From an uncultured Methylococcales bacterium (GTDB lineage Bacteria; Pseudomonadota; Gammaproteobacteria; Methylococcales; Methylomonadaceae), in NCBI GenBank assembly GCA_913019935.1, contig CAJVZC010000002.1:1-64000 (forward strand): DNA of 64,000 nucleotides, given 5' to 3'. The position numbers were made by a program, and so were the translations under genes. Positions 1 to 12,215 of the stretch are shown here, piece by piece. How positions within the stretch are numbered: the first letter of the stretch is position 1; each line of letters opens with the position of its first letter. The notes under the pieces are model-generated. The model searched no databases and was not told the origin of the DNA. It saw only the letters and a list, made by a program, of their open reading frames with translations.

Positions 1-332
1 ACCACATCCCAAGCACCTTTAATACCGACCCACTCATGCCGGGCAAATTTATACATACAGGTCATCATTAAAGTCATGCGATCAAGCGTTGCCGGATCAT
101 CCTGCATGTCAACATAATTACGATAAAAAGCCTCAGGATCAGCTAAAGGTGTTCTTAATTGAACAGGATTATCTTTAAATGCCTTCAATTTAGCGCGTTT
201 AACGGCTAAATCCTTATCCTCTTCAAACAACTCACCCCCATGACGCTGGGTAAATTCCCAATAACTTTCAAAATTTTCTTTGCGCTCTTGTGCCGTGGAT
301 GGTGAAAAAACAGACCGATACTTTTTACTCAT
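1..332 (-). CDS. partial CDS (C-terminus beyond window), unknown protein MSKKYRSVFSPSTAQERKENFESYWEFTQRHGGELFEEDKDL...MYKFARHEWVGIKGAWDVV
   Basis: open frame read from ATG at 332 on the minus strand with AGGAG upstream; runs off the window start. Confidence 0.7.
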   Translation of the reverse strand, partial: MSKKYRSVFSPSTAQERKENFESYWEFTQRHGGELFEEDKDLAVKRAKLKAFKDNPVQLRTPLADPEAFYRNYVDMQDDPATLDRMTLMMTCMYKFARHEWVGIKGAWDV

Positions 333-489
333 AAAAATAAAACTCCTAATTAAAACTGACCCTTACAGCGATAATTGTTAAGGATAACACGCCCGCTCAC
401 TGCGCATTAAAAAAACACGCCTATGGCTGTTTAGCCCCTCAGCTTAAAAACAATGATTCAATGCTTTGAATAAAAACAACACTAATCGC

Positions 490-1233
490 TTATGCCATCT
501 CTCTTTGACGCAAAGCCTCATACAAAAGAACGCCAGATGCGACCGAAAGATTAAGACTTTCTACTTGCCCAACCATGGGCAATTTTACTAAAACATCACA
601 CTGCTCCCGTGTTAATCGCCGAAGTCCCTTCCCTTCGGCACCCACCACAAAAGCCAAAGGCCCTGTTAATTCAATTTGGTATGCTGTTTGAGTTGCTTCC
701 CCGGCCGCGCCCATAACCCAAATACCTTGCTCTTTCATCCACCGTAAAATCCGCGCAAGGTTGGTCACCTGATAAACAGGAACAGTTTCAGCCGCACCGC
801 TGGCTACTTTACATACTGTAGGCGTTAAGCCAGCCGAATTATCCTTCGGCAAAATAACCCCTTGAATCCCTACAGCATCAGCTGTCCTTAAACACGCCCC
901 TAAATTATGTGGATCCTGGACTTGATCTAACACTAAAAAAAAAGGCGTTTGCGTTGATGTCTTAATTTCCTCCATCAACATTTTTTCCGTTTTAATCTTG
1001 GGTAAATCAACCTCGACCAAAACACCTTGGTGATTACGGCCCTGACTTAATTGTTCCAGTGTTTTCTTATTGGTTTTATGAAAAGGGACCTCAAGACGAG
1101 CCAATTGCTGTACTAGCGCTTGAAATTTACTATCTTGGCGACTTTCATCAATCCAGACACCTTGAATTTTTTCAACTGAATAATCTAATGCTGATTGAAC
1201 GGCATGGATTCCAACGATGACGGTTGACTTCAC
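490..1233 (-). CDS. rlmB: 23S rRNA (guanosine-2'-O-)-methyltransferase RlmB, SpoU/TrmH family
   Basis: SPOUT motifs (DQVQDPHNLGACLRTADAVG, VVGAEGKGLRRLTREQCD, LPMVGQVESLNLSVASGVLLYEALRQR); directly follows rnr. Confidence 0.95.
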   Translation of the reverse strand: MKSTVIVGIHAVQSALDYSVEKIQGVWIDESRQDSKFQALVQQLARLEVPFHKTNKKTLEQLSQGRNHQGVLVEVDLPKIKTEKMLMEEIKTSTQTPFFLVLDQVQDPHNLGACLRTADAVGIQGVILPKDNSAGLTPTVCKVASGAAETVPVYQVTNLARILRWMKEQGIWVMGAAGEATQTAYQIELTGPLAFVVGAEGKGLRRLTREQCDVLVKLPMVGQVESLNLSVASGVLLYEALRQREMA

Positions 1234-3491
1234 TATTTAAGCCTCTTCTTGATTTTTTTATGCTTCTTCTTTTTTTTATTGACCTTCAACTTCTTGGTCT
1301 TATTGCTTGTTCGGGTCAAATCAAAATCTATTTTTTTCTCATCTAAATCAACACGTGCCAGAACCACTTTAATCGCATCGCCAAGACGATAGGTCTTACC
1401 CGTCTGCTCACCGGTCAGTTGATGACTCACCGCATCAAAATGATAAAAGTCTTTGCCTAATGCTGAAATATGCACAAGACCTTCAATATACAAATCATTA
1501 AGCTCAATAAATAATCCGAACGATGTCACAGAAGAAATAATGCCTGAAAATTCTTGGCCAATTTTATCCATCATATATTCACACTTAAGCCAGCTCACCA
1601 CCTCTCGGGTTGCTTCGTCAGCACGTCGTTCTGTTGCCGAACAATGTTCTCCAAAGTTAACCATATCCTGAAAACTATACCTAAAAGCTTCGGGAGACAA
1701 CCCTAGACAAACATGTTTAATGGCCCGGTGTATCAAAAGATCAGGGTAGCGCCTGATCGGTGAAGTAAAATGTCCGTAAGCTTCTAACGCCAAACCGAAA
1801 TGACCTTTATCTTCAGCACTGTATACGGCTTGCGACAACGATCTTAAAATAACCGTCTGAATTAAATGGGCATCGAGGCGGCCTTTAACTTGCCTCATCA
1901 ATGCCATATAGTCTTTGGGTTCGGGCTTAGCACCACCGCCCAAAGACAGCCCTAATTCATTTAAAAACACCCGTAAATCAAGCACCTTCTCAACAGAAGG
2001 CCCTTCATGAACCCGTAATAATTTGGGCATATTATGTTTTTGAAGAAAGCGTGCTGCAGAAATGTTTGCAGCAATCATGAATTCTTCAATCATACGATGC
2101 GCATCATTACGCGTCGTAGGAATGATCTGTTCTATTTTTCTATCCTTAGAGAATATTATTTGTGTATCACGACTCTCAAAGTCCATAGCCCCACGCTGTT
2201 CTCTGACCTGACTCAATGCAATATATAATTGATATAAGTCATCCAGATTCCCAAGGCGATCTTGGTATTTTTCAAGCAACTCAGGCGTTTTCTCATTAAT
2301 GATTTCTGCAACTTCAGTATATGTCATCCGAGCATGAGAACGCATAACTGCTTCATAAAATTCCGTCGCTGTGACCACACCTTGATCACTAATCGTCATC
2401 TCACACACGACACAAAGACGATCAACTGCAGGGTTAATAGAACATAACCCATTAGATAAAATCTCTGGAAGCATCGGTATCACTTGTTCGGGAAAATAGA
2501 CTGAGGTACCACGATTTCTTGCTTCTGTATCTAATGCCGACTCAGGCGTCACATAGGATGAAACATCTGCAATAGCAACCAACAACTTCCACGCCTTCCC
2601 TGAACGCTCACAATAAACCGCATCATCAAAATCACGCGCGTCCTCACCGTCAATGGTAATCAGTGGTACATTGCGGAGATCCTTACGATTAGTCTTGGCA
2701 GATTCTGGCACTTCTGCTTTTAAATCATTGATTTCATCTAACACCGCATCCGGCCAAATAAACGGTAACTCATAAGATCGTAGTGCAACTTCGATCTCCA
2801 TTCCTGGAGCCATATGATCGCCCATAACCTCGACAACCTTACCCATGGGTTTGTTTCTTTTAGTCGGTTGCTCGATTAATTCAGCGACTACAATCTGCTC
2901 ATGTAAAGCCCCATTTATTTCAGCTTGGGGGATGATGATATCTTGATTTATTTTTTTATTATTTGGTATTACAAAAGCAATACCGGCATCAAGAATAATA
3001 CGGCCCACGACTTGAGATGTTAGGCGCTCTAGAATCTCAACGACGCTTCCCTCTCGACGCCCACGCCTGTCAATCGTAACAATTTGTGCAACAACACGAT
3101 CATTATGCATTAAGGCTTTCATTTCTCGGGGCGAAAAATACAAATCTTCCGTTGCATCGTCGGGTCTTAAAAAACCAAAACCGTCTGGATGTCCAATGAC
3201 ACGCCCCACAATCAAGTCCTGACTATTGACCAAACAAAAACACTGTTTACGATTTTTCAATACCTGCCCATCACGTTCCATCGCGCGGAGTCGTCTGCGC
3301 AGCGCTTCAACTTGCTCTTCCTCAACCAAAGCAAATTCTTTCTGAATAGCTTTTTGAGTCAACGGTCTACCCTGATCAGTCAATAGCGCAATAATGAGCT
3401 CTCGACTGGGAATAGGATTCCCGTATTTTTGCGCTTCACGCTGAGCGTAGGGGTCGAGGTTTGGATTAAATGACGGTTTCTTTTTACTCAT
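1233..3491 (-). CDS. rnr: ribonuclease R
   Basis: RNB domain (TIDGEDARDFDDAVYCE), S1 domain and lysine-rich C-terminal tail; synteny with rlmB. Confidence 0.97.
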   Translation of the reverse strand: MSKKKPSFNPNLDPYAQREAQKYGNPIPSRELIIALLTDQGRPLTQKAIQKEFALVEEEQVEALRRRLRAMERDGQVLKNRKQCFCLVNSQDLIVGRVIGHPDGFGFLRPDDATEDLYFSPREMKALMHNDRVVAQIVTIDRRGRREGSVVEILERLTSQVVGRIILDAGIAFVIPNNKKINQDIIIPQAEINGALHEQIVVAELIEQPTKRNKPMGKVVEVMGDHMAPGMEIEVALRSYELPFIWPDAVLDEINDLKAEVPESAKTNRKDLRNVPLITIDGEDARDFDDAVYCERSGKAWKLLVAIADVSSYVTPESALDTEARNRGTSVYFPEQVIPMLPEILSNGLCSINPAVDRLCVVCEMTISDQGVVTATEFYEAVMRSHARMTYTEVAEIINEKTPELLEKYQDRLGNLDDLYQLYIALSQVREQRGAMDFESRDTQIIFSKDRKIEQIIPTTRNDAHRMIEEFMIAANISAARFLQKHNMPKLLRVHEGPSVEKVLDLRVFLNELGLSLGGGAKPEPKDYMALMRQVKGRLDAHLIQTVILRSLSQAVYSAEDKGHFGLALEAYGHFTSPIRRYPDLLIHRAIKHVCLGLSPEAFRYSFQDMVNFGEHCSATERRADEATREVVSWLKCEYMMDKIGQEFSGIISSVTSFGLFIELNDLYIEGLVHISALGKDFYHFDAVSHQLTGEQTGKTYRLGDAIKVVLARVDLDEKKIDFDLTRTSNKTKKLKVNKKKKKHKKIKKRLK

Positions 3492-3636
3492 TTATAAACT
3501 TTTCATATGACTTGAATTATGACTTAATATTTAAATTACCGGTCAACATTGACACAAAAAAAAGAGTCTGTATAGCTTACAATCACTTTTCATAATCTGC
3601 ATTCAATGTCGAGGTGGTGCAATTGACACCCTAGCT

Positions 3637-4563
3637 TTAGGTGCTAATGGAGGATTGAAAATAGGCTTGGGCCATTATCGGATGTTTTTTCACTCGATAC
3701 GCTAAAAATGTTTTCAATTCTGCTAATAGGATTTTATTTTTACTATATTGATCTATTAATTGTGTCAGCTTGTTGTTATCACAAACCGTTAATGATTCTT
3801 TTAGCGCCCTTTGAATATCTAAGCATACGGCTAGATGGCTCTGGGGCGTGGCTAATTGTTGTAAAGACGTCATCAATCTAGAAAAATACTGTTGAGCGAG
3901 ACCATCCAAATTAACGCCTTTCGCATCTTCTAGCAACGACTCTAAACATAAATAATGACCCGGGCTATGCGCCATTAAGCTGTATTTATAACGGGTGTGA
4001 AAATCAATTAATAAGGGCACTGTTAATCCTTTTGACTGTAACTGTTGCCAATCTGAATAAGCGAACACTCGGATCATAAAGCTTTCTCGAATCTGTAGAT
4101 CTTCTAATCGTCTGGCTTCTTCTACCGGTAAAAAGGGTTGAAGACTGGTGATTACTTTTGCATATAACCCTCGTCCATTTTCAAAAACAGGCCCCTTTCC
4201 CTCTGAATATATTTTTACTGTAAACAATCCACAACTGGGCGATTTATCCATAAAAATATAGCCCGACCAATCACCATTTTCGAGCACCTTCTGCCGGCCA
4301 TATGCCGCAAGATTAGTCGTATAATTAATCGTATGATTGGTACTCATAACAGCCTGTACTGTTGAAGAATCACCAACAAGATGAATGGTCGATCGAGGTA
4401 TAGGCAAACCGATACCCACTTCGGGGCAAATCGGAACAAATTCAAAAATATCCGACATCGTTTGCGTACAGAGGGCCGACCGCTTATGACCACCGTCATA
4501 ACGCACTTCATCCCCAAGCAAACAACTACTGATGCCTATTTTTATTTTCATATCTACAGTCAA
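3637..4563 (-). CDS. DUF523 + DUF1722 protein (YbbK/YbgA-like)
   Basis: IGISSCLLGDEVRYDGGHKRS and CPEVGIGLPIPRSTIHL at the N-terminus; YbgA-like C-terminal YKYSLMAHSPGHY. Confidence 0.85.
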   Translation of the reverse strand: MTVDMKIKIGISSCLLGDEVRYDGGHKRSALCTQTMSDIFEFVPICPEVGIGLPIPRSTIHLVGDSSTVQAVMSTNHTINYTTNLAAYGRQKVLENGDWSGYIFMDKSPSCGLFTVKIYSEGKGPVFENGRGLYAKVITSLQPFLPVEEARRLEDLQIRESFMIRVFAYSDWQQLQSKGLTVPLLIDFHTRYKYSLMAHSPGHYLCLESLLEDAKGVNLDGLAQQYFSRLMTSLQQLATPQSHLAVCLDIQRALKESLTVCDNNKLTQLIDQYSKNKILLAELKTFLAYRVKKHPIMAQAYFQSSIST

Positions 4564-4822
4564 GGCTAACCATCACGCCAACACTAACTTATCAGGCTCG
4601 TCGTAGACAACTTAATACCCGTTAAGGTCACTTATGTTCTAACTTACTGCTGAAATAAAGTGCTCTTGCGCTATGGTCAAATACTCTCTGCGACGGACGT
4701 CTAAATATTATGAAAGTAACTTTTATCTATATCACCCAACCATAACTGTTAGGTGAACAATAAACAATGGGGGTCTGTTTTAGCGACAATAATAAATACT
4801 TAGCATCAAACCTCTGCTTAGA

Positions 4823-7325
<2,503 letters not shown>

Positions 7326-7433
7326 TTCTCATGCACGCAAAACGCCCCTAAAGTACGGAGCGTTTCGCTGTTTAAAATAATAGGTCAAGCAAGCCAATAC
7401 TAAAGCAACCCCACCTATATTGTTATCTAGCCT

Positions 7434-8291
7434 TTATTTCTGCTTTTTAAAATATTTAAAAAAGTCAGAATCAGGTTCAACAACTAGCATATCCCCTTGT
7501 CTTCTAAAGGTTTTCTCATAGGCTGACATACTCCGAAGAAACTGGAAAAATTCAATATCTTTTCCGTAAGCCTGAGCGAAAATATCGGCCGACTGAGCAT
7601 CACCTTCACCTCGAGTCTTTTCAGCTTCACGGTAGGCATTCGCCAAAATGACCTCACGCTGCTTATCTGCATTTGCTCGAATACCCTCAGAGGTCTCTTT
7701 CCCTTCTGAACGTAACTCATGCGCTACACGCGTTCTCTCAGCATCCATACGACTGTATACAGACTTACTAACCTGAGGTGGTAAATCAATTCGTTTGACT
7801 CGAATATCAACCAGTTCAATACCCAACTTTAAGGCTTGTGGGGCAGAAGTAATAATCAAAGCATCCCGTATAGTTTCACGCTCAGTTTGTACTAGGTACT
7901 TAATCGTCCGACTACTGAATTCACTACGTGCTGCATCTTTAATAATCTGATCAATACGAAGATTTGCCTGAACAGCATCACCGGCTACCGAAGTATAGAA
8001 TTTCGATACATCAACGATCCGCCACTTAACAAAAGTATCAACAATAACGTTTTTCTTTTCAGAAGTCAGAAACCGTTCTGGTTTTGAATCTAAGGTCAAA
8101 ATACGTGTATCAAATTTCTTAACGTTATTCACAAAAGGAAATTTGAAATATAAGCCCGGCGTATAATCCGCCTTTATAATTTCACCTAATTGAAATTTAA
8201 TCGCTTTTTGGGTCTCATGTACCGTGAAGACACACGACATAAATACAAACATGACTAGCCCTAAGCCCACCAAAATTTTATTTGACATCAT
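7434..8291 (-). CDS. hflC: HflC, FtsH protease modulator (SPFH/band 7)
   Basis: band-7 sequence VFTVHETQKAIKFQLGEI...; directly downstream of hflK. Confidence 0.95.
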   Translation of the reverse strand: MMSNKILVGLGLVMFVFMSCVFTVHETQKAIKFQLGEIIKADYTPGLYFKFPFVNNVKKFDTRILTLDSKPERFLTSEKKNVIVDTFVKWRIVDVSKFYTSVAGDAVQANLRIDQIIKDAARSEFSSRTIKYLVQTERETIRDALIITSAPQALKLGIELVDIRVKRIDLPPQVSKSVYSRMDAERTRVAHELRSEGKETSEGIRANADKQREVILANAYREAEKTRGEGDAQSADIFAQAYGKDIEFFQFLRSMSAYEKTFRRQGDMLVVEPDSDFFKYFKKQK

Positions 8292-9502
8292 TTACGCCCC
8301 CTTAACTCACGGCCACGTGATTTTTCACGGCGATCTGCCGAATCGTGTTGATTACTTGAATGCTGACCATTATTGCCGGCGTTATTCGCTGTACCACTAT
8401 TCTTCTGTCCGCTCTGGCCTCGACCTAACCGGTCTAACGGTAAATACATCACATTATTACCTTTTTTAAGATCAATCATAACCGTGTCTGTATTACTTAA
8501 CACAGATTCCATTGCATCAATATAGAGACGTTTACGCGTAACATCCGGCGCTTTTTTATACTCAGCAAGTAACTTCGTAAAACGTACTGTCTCACCTTCA
8601 GACTCGGCAATTACCCGCAGTTTATACCCCTCTGCTTCTTGAATTTTTCTTGAAGCCGCACCCCGTGCTTTAGGAACAACATCATTTCGATACGCTTCAG
8701 CTTCATTGATATAACGTTCTTTATCCTCTCGCGCTTTAATCGCATCTTCAAAAGCGGCCTGAACTTGCTCTGGTGGTTGAGCATCCTGTAAGTTCACATC
8801 CGTAATAATGATTCCTGAATCATAGCGATCAAGCAACGTTTGTAATTCTTTTTTAATATCAGCAACGATGTCTGCCCGCCCTTCCAACAGAACGAAGTTC
8901 ATATCATTACGCCCAATCACACCCCGCTCAACACTTTCTGTAGCCTGTTTAAGCGTGGCTGTTTGATCTTTAACGTTAAAGATATAATTACCCGCATCTT
9001 TAATTTGATATTGAACCGCTAAACGAACATCAACAATATTCTCATCTTTTGTTAACATTAGTGATTCTCTTGGCACTGAGCCAGAGCCTCGCTCACGTCC
9101 GCCACTACGATAGCCTATCTCAATAAAGCGTTGCTTTTGAACATTAACAATATCAGCCGTTTCAATAGGTGCAGGTAAATGCCAATTTAAACCCGGGGTA
9201 GTTGTCTCAACATACTTTCCGAATCGTGTCACTACACCCTGATTACCTTCATCAACAATATAGAAGCCACTTAGCGACCATAAAATGGCTGCCGCAATAA
9301 CGAGCAAGCCAATGCCTAAACCAGATCCACCAGGCATTTTGACCCCACCACTACCATTACCACCAGCACCACCAGCGCCACCAAAAATATTACTTATCTT
9401 TTCTTGAAATGACCGAATAGCCTCATCAAGATCAGGTGGTTGCTGCCCTTTTTTATCATTCCACGGGTCTTTATCTTTATCCCCAGGTTCATTCCAAGCC
9501 AT
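8288..9502 (-). CDS. hflK: HflK, FtsH protease modulator
   Basis: MAWNEPGDKDKDPWNDKKGQQPPDLDEAIR, Gly-rich linker and SPFH domain. Confidence 0.96.
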   Translation of the reverse strand: MAWNEPGDKDKDPWNDKKGQQPPDLDEAIRSFQEKISNIFGGAGGAGGNGSGGVKMPGGSGLGIGLLVIAAAILWSLSGFYIVDEGNQGVVTRFGKYVETTTPGLNWHLPAPIETADIVNVQKQRFIEIGYRSGGRERGSGSVPRESLMLTKDENIVDVRLAVQYQIKDAGNYIFNVKDQTATLKQATESVERGVIGRNDMNFVLLEGRADIVADIKKELQTLLDRYDSGIIITDVNLQDAQPPEQVQAAFEDAIKAREDKERYINEAEAYRNDVVPKARGAASRKIQEAEGYKLRVIAESEGETVRFTKLLAEYKKAPDVTRKRLYIDAMESVLSNTDTVMIDLKKGNNVMYLPLDRLGRGQSGQKNSGTANNAGNNGQHSSNQHDSADRREKSRGRELRGRK

Positions 9503-9614
9503 AAATGCTCCATTATTAAACTGTCATATTATTTTACTGGGCGACCATCGCGCATCGCGACCAGTCTCCATTTAACCTAGTAATTATCCTTGATAATAAG
9601 AATTTATTCAAACG

Positions 9615-10883
9615 CTAGCCCATTTCTTTTTCCTTAATATCTTTTAATAACCCTAAATGCTTCTTTTCAATCTCTATTATTATCTGCCAGCCACCATTTT
9701 CAAGCGCTTCATCAGAAATTATTTGACTATGCTTATATAAGCTAGCACGCACGCCTCCCTGCAATGGGGATAAATAACATTCTTTGCGTATACGACTCGA
9801 GGCATAAATACCTTCTAGGACCGTTAACAACAAATCGAATCCCAGTTGTTCTTTCGCTGAAACCCAGACCCGAAAAGGGACCCCATCAGCATCATAGTCA
9901 ATTCTCGGTTCTATAGGGTCTGCCAAATCAATCTTGTTAAAAACTTGTAATTGCCTTATTTTACCGGCACCTATTTGTTGTAACACCTGATTGACATCAT
10001 TGATGGTTTCGTCTCTATTCTCAGCATTACAATCAACTATGTGCAACAACAAATCAGCTTCACTGGCCTCTTGTAAAGTGGATCTAAATGCCGCCACTAA
10101 TTCGTGCGGTAATTGCCTAATAAAACCCACCGTATCCGCCAAGATAAGTTCTGAATCATTCGGTAGACGGCAGCGCCGCAAAGTGGGATCTAAGGTAGCA
10201 AACAATTGGTCTGCCGCATAAACATCAGAACCCACCAAAGCATTAAAGAGTGTTGATTTACCGGCATTGGTGTAACCCACCAGCGATACTGAAGGGATCT
10301 CAGCGCGTTTACGTTTAATGCGCCCCTGATGGCGTTGCTTGATTATTTTCTCGAGACGCCCTCTGATTTGCCGCATTCTTACCCGAATTAACCGCCTATC
10401 CGCTTCTAATTGCGTCTCTCCTGGCCCTCCTCTTAATCCGACCCCGCCTTTTTGACGCTCCAAATGAGTCCAGCTTCGAATAAGCCTTGTCGACGAATGT
10501 TCTAATTGTGCCAACTCAACTTGTAACTTTCCTTCGTGTGTTTTCGCTCGCTGCGCAAAAATATCCAAGATCAACCCTTGGCGATCAACAACACGCTTCT
10601 CTAAAGCTTCTTCCAAATTACGCTCTTGCCGTGGTGACAGCGTATGATTAAAAACAACCACATCGGCATTGTGCTGCTGAATGACATGCTTTAATTCTTC
10701 AAGCTTTCCTGTCCCAATAAAATACTTGGGTTCGGGCCGATTACGACGGCCGGTCAGCACCGCAAGTGGCTGAGCACCTGCAGATAAAACCAGTTCTTGA
10801 AGCTCATTTAAGTCATTACTCTCTCTGAACAAGGCCATATGAACTAATACGGCTTGCTTACCGTTCTTCGGGCGATCAAACAA
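9615..10883 (-). CDS. hflX: GTPase HflX
   Basis: GGPGETQLEADRR, GYTNAGKSTLFNAL, LADTVGFIRQLPHELVAAFRSTLQE. Confidence 0.97.
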   Translation of the reverse strand: MFDRPKNGKQAVLVHMALFRESNDLNELQELVLSAGAQPLAVLTGRRNRPEPKYFIGTGKLEELKHVIQQHNADVVVFNHTLSPRQERNLEEALEKRVVDRQGLILDIFAQRAKTHEGKLQVELAQLEHSSTRLIRSWTHLERQKGGVGLRGGPGETQLEADRRLIRVRMRQIRGRLEKIIKQRHQGRIKRKRAEIPSVSLVGYTNAGKSTLFNALVGSDVYAADQLFATLDPTLRRCRLPNDSELILADTVGFIRQLPHELVAAFRSTLQEASEADLLLHIVDCNAENRDETINDVNQVLQQIGAGKIRQLQVFNKIDLADPIEPRIDYDADGVPFRVWVSAKEQLGFDLLLTVLEGIYASSRIRKECYLSPLQGGVRASLYKHSQIISDEALENGGWQIIIEIEKKHLGLLKDIKEKEMG

Positions 10884-10911
10884 GGAAGATTCCTATTTAA
10901 AGTTACACAAA

Positions 10912-11151
10912 CTAACCTTCATGCTCGACAGTATCGGAATGAATTTTAACCTGTTTGGTGGGAACAATCGTGGAAACAGCATGCTTGTAAACCATTTGGC
11001 TTACATTGCTTTTAAGTAAGATAACATATTGATCAAAAGAATCAATTTTACCCTGCAATTTAATCCCATTGACTAGGAATATTGACACCGGCGTATGTTC
11101 TTTTCGAAGTGTATTTAAAAAAATGTCTTGCAAATTATGGGATTTAGACAT
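10912..11151 (-). CDS. hfq: RNA chaperone Hfq
   Basis: [48 protein letters not shown]...[10 protein letters not shown] Sm fold; GGGAGG Shine-Dalgarno. Confidence 0.98.
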   Translation of the reverse strand: MSKSHNLQDIFLNTLRKEHTPVSIFLVNGIKLQGKIDSFDQYVILLKSNVSQMVYKHAVSTIVPTKQVKIHSDTVEHEG

Positions 11152-11190
11152 TCTACCTCCCTTTTTTTATTATTTTTATTATTACCTTAC

Positions 11191-11219
11191 AAGATACCTA
11201 CTTAACCTTATCTTTGCAA
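11191..11219 (-). promoter_or_regulatory. putative sigma70 promoter of hfq (TTGCAA-N17-TATCTT)
   Basis: -35 TTGCAA and -10 TATCTT on the minus strand, 17-nt spacer, about 40 nt before the hfq ATG. Confidence 0.45.
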
Positions 11220-11283
11220 TAACTTTCCCTAAGTAAGATGCAACACCATGATTCCACATCCTTTTTTCTAAAACCGCACCCAC

Positions 11284-12213
11284 TTAATAATATTCCTTTA
11301 ATACCCCATAGAGCTCACCCTTAATATTGTTATCTGTATTAAACCAAAGGGTATCGTCCATTTTTCGCAGCCACGTAAACTGTCTTTTGGCTAACTGGCG
11401 GGTTGCCACAATACTTTTAAACACCATTTCTTCATAATCAAGCTGACCATCGAGATATTGCCAGACCTGCCGGTAACCAACGGCGCGCATAGCTGAATGT
11501 TGCGCCGTCAAATCACCGCGTTGAAACAAAGTTTCAACTTCTTCAATCAACCCACTTGCAAGCATCGCGTGAAACCGTAAAGCAATTTTTTCATGCAACC
11601 CTTGTCTATTTTCCGGTGCTAACACCAACTTCAGGACAGAAAACGGCAATACCTGTTGACTTTGAGCCACTAAATGGTGTGATAAAGGCTGCCCCGTTAA
11701 CTCATAGACTTCTAATGCACGCTGTATCCGCTGCGGGTCATTCAAATGAATACGTAACGCTGAAACCGGGTCAATTTGTTGTAGTTTCCGATGCATAAAG
11801 GCACCACCGAATCGTTCTGTTTGATCCACTAAACGCTGCCTAATAACGGGGTTAGCCGCGGGTAATTCAGCTAACCCATTAAATAAAGCATGAAAATAAA
11901 GCATCGTACCACCGGTCAACAAGGGGATTTTCCCTTGTTGTTGAATGGTTTTAACATGTAATAATGCTTGCGCCCTAAATTCGGCTGCCGAAAAGGATTG
12001 ATGCGGATCTAAAATGTCTACTAAATGATGCGGAATGCCGCACTGTTCCGCTTTTGTCGGCTTGGCGGTGCCAATAGCCATGCCCCGATAAACCAAAGTA
12101 GAATCAACACTGATAATCTCAGCACCGAAGGTTTTTGCAATCTCAACCGAAAGCGTCGTTTTTCCCGCTGCTGTCGGCCCCATCAAGCAAATCACAGGCA
12201 ACGATGATTTCAT
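11284..12213 (-). CDS. miaA: tRNA dimethylallyltransferase
   Basis: LMGPTAAGKTTLSVEIA, IISVDSTLVYRGMAIGTAKPT. Confidence 0.97.
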   Translation of the reverse strand: MKSSLPVICLMGPTAAGKTTLSVEIAKTFGAEIISVDSTLVYRGMAIGTAKPTKAEQCGIPHHLVDILDPHQSFSAAEFRAQALLHVKTIQQQGKIPLLTGGTMLYFHALFNGLAELPAANPVIRQRLVDQTERFGGAFMHRKLQQIDPVSALRIHLNDPQRIQRALEVYELTGQPLSHHLVAQSQQVLPFSVLKLVLAPENRQGLHEKIALRFHAMLASGLIEEVETLFQRGDLTAQHSAMRAVGYRQVWQYLDGQLDYEEMVFKSIVATRQLAKRQFTWLRKMDDTLWFNTDNNIKGELYGVLKEYY

Positions 12214-12215
12214 GC

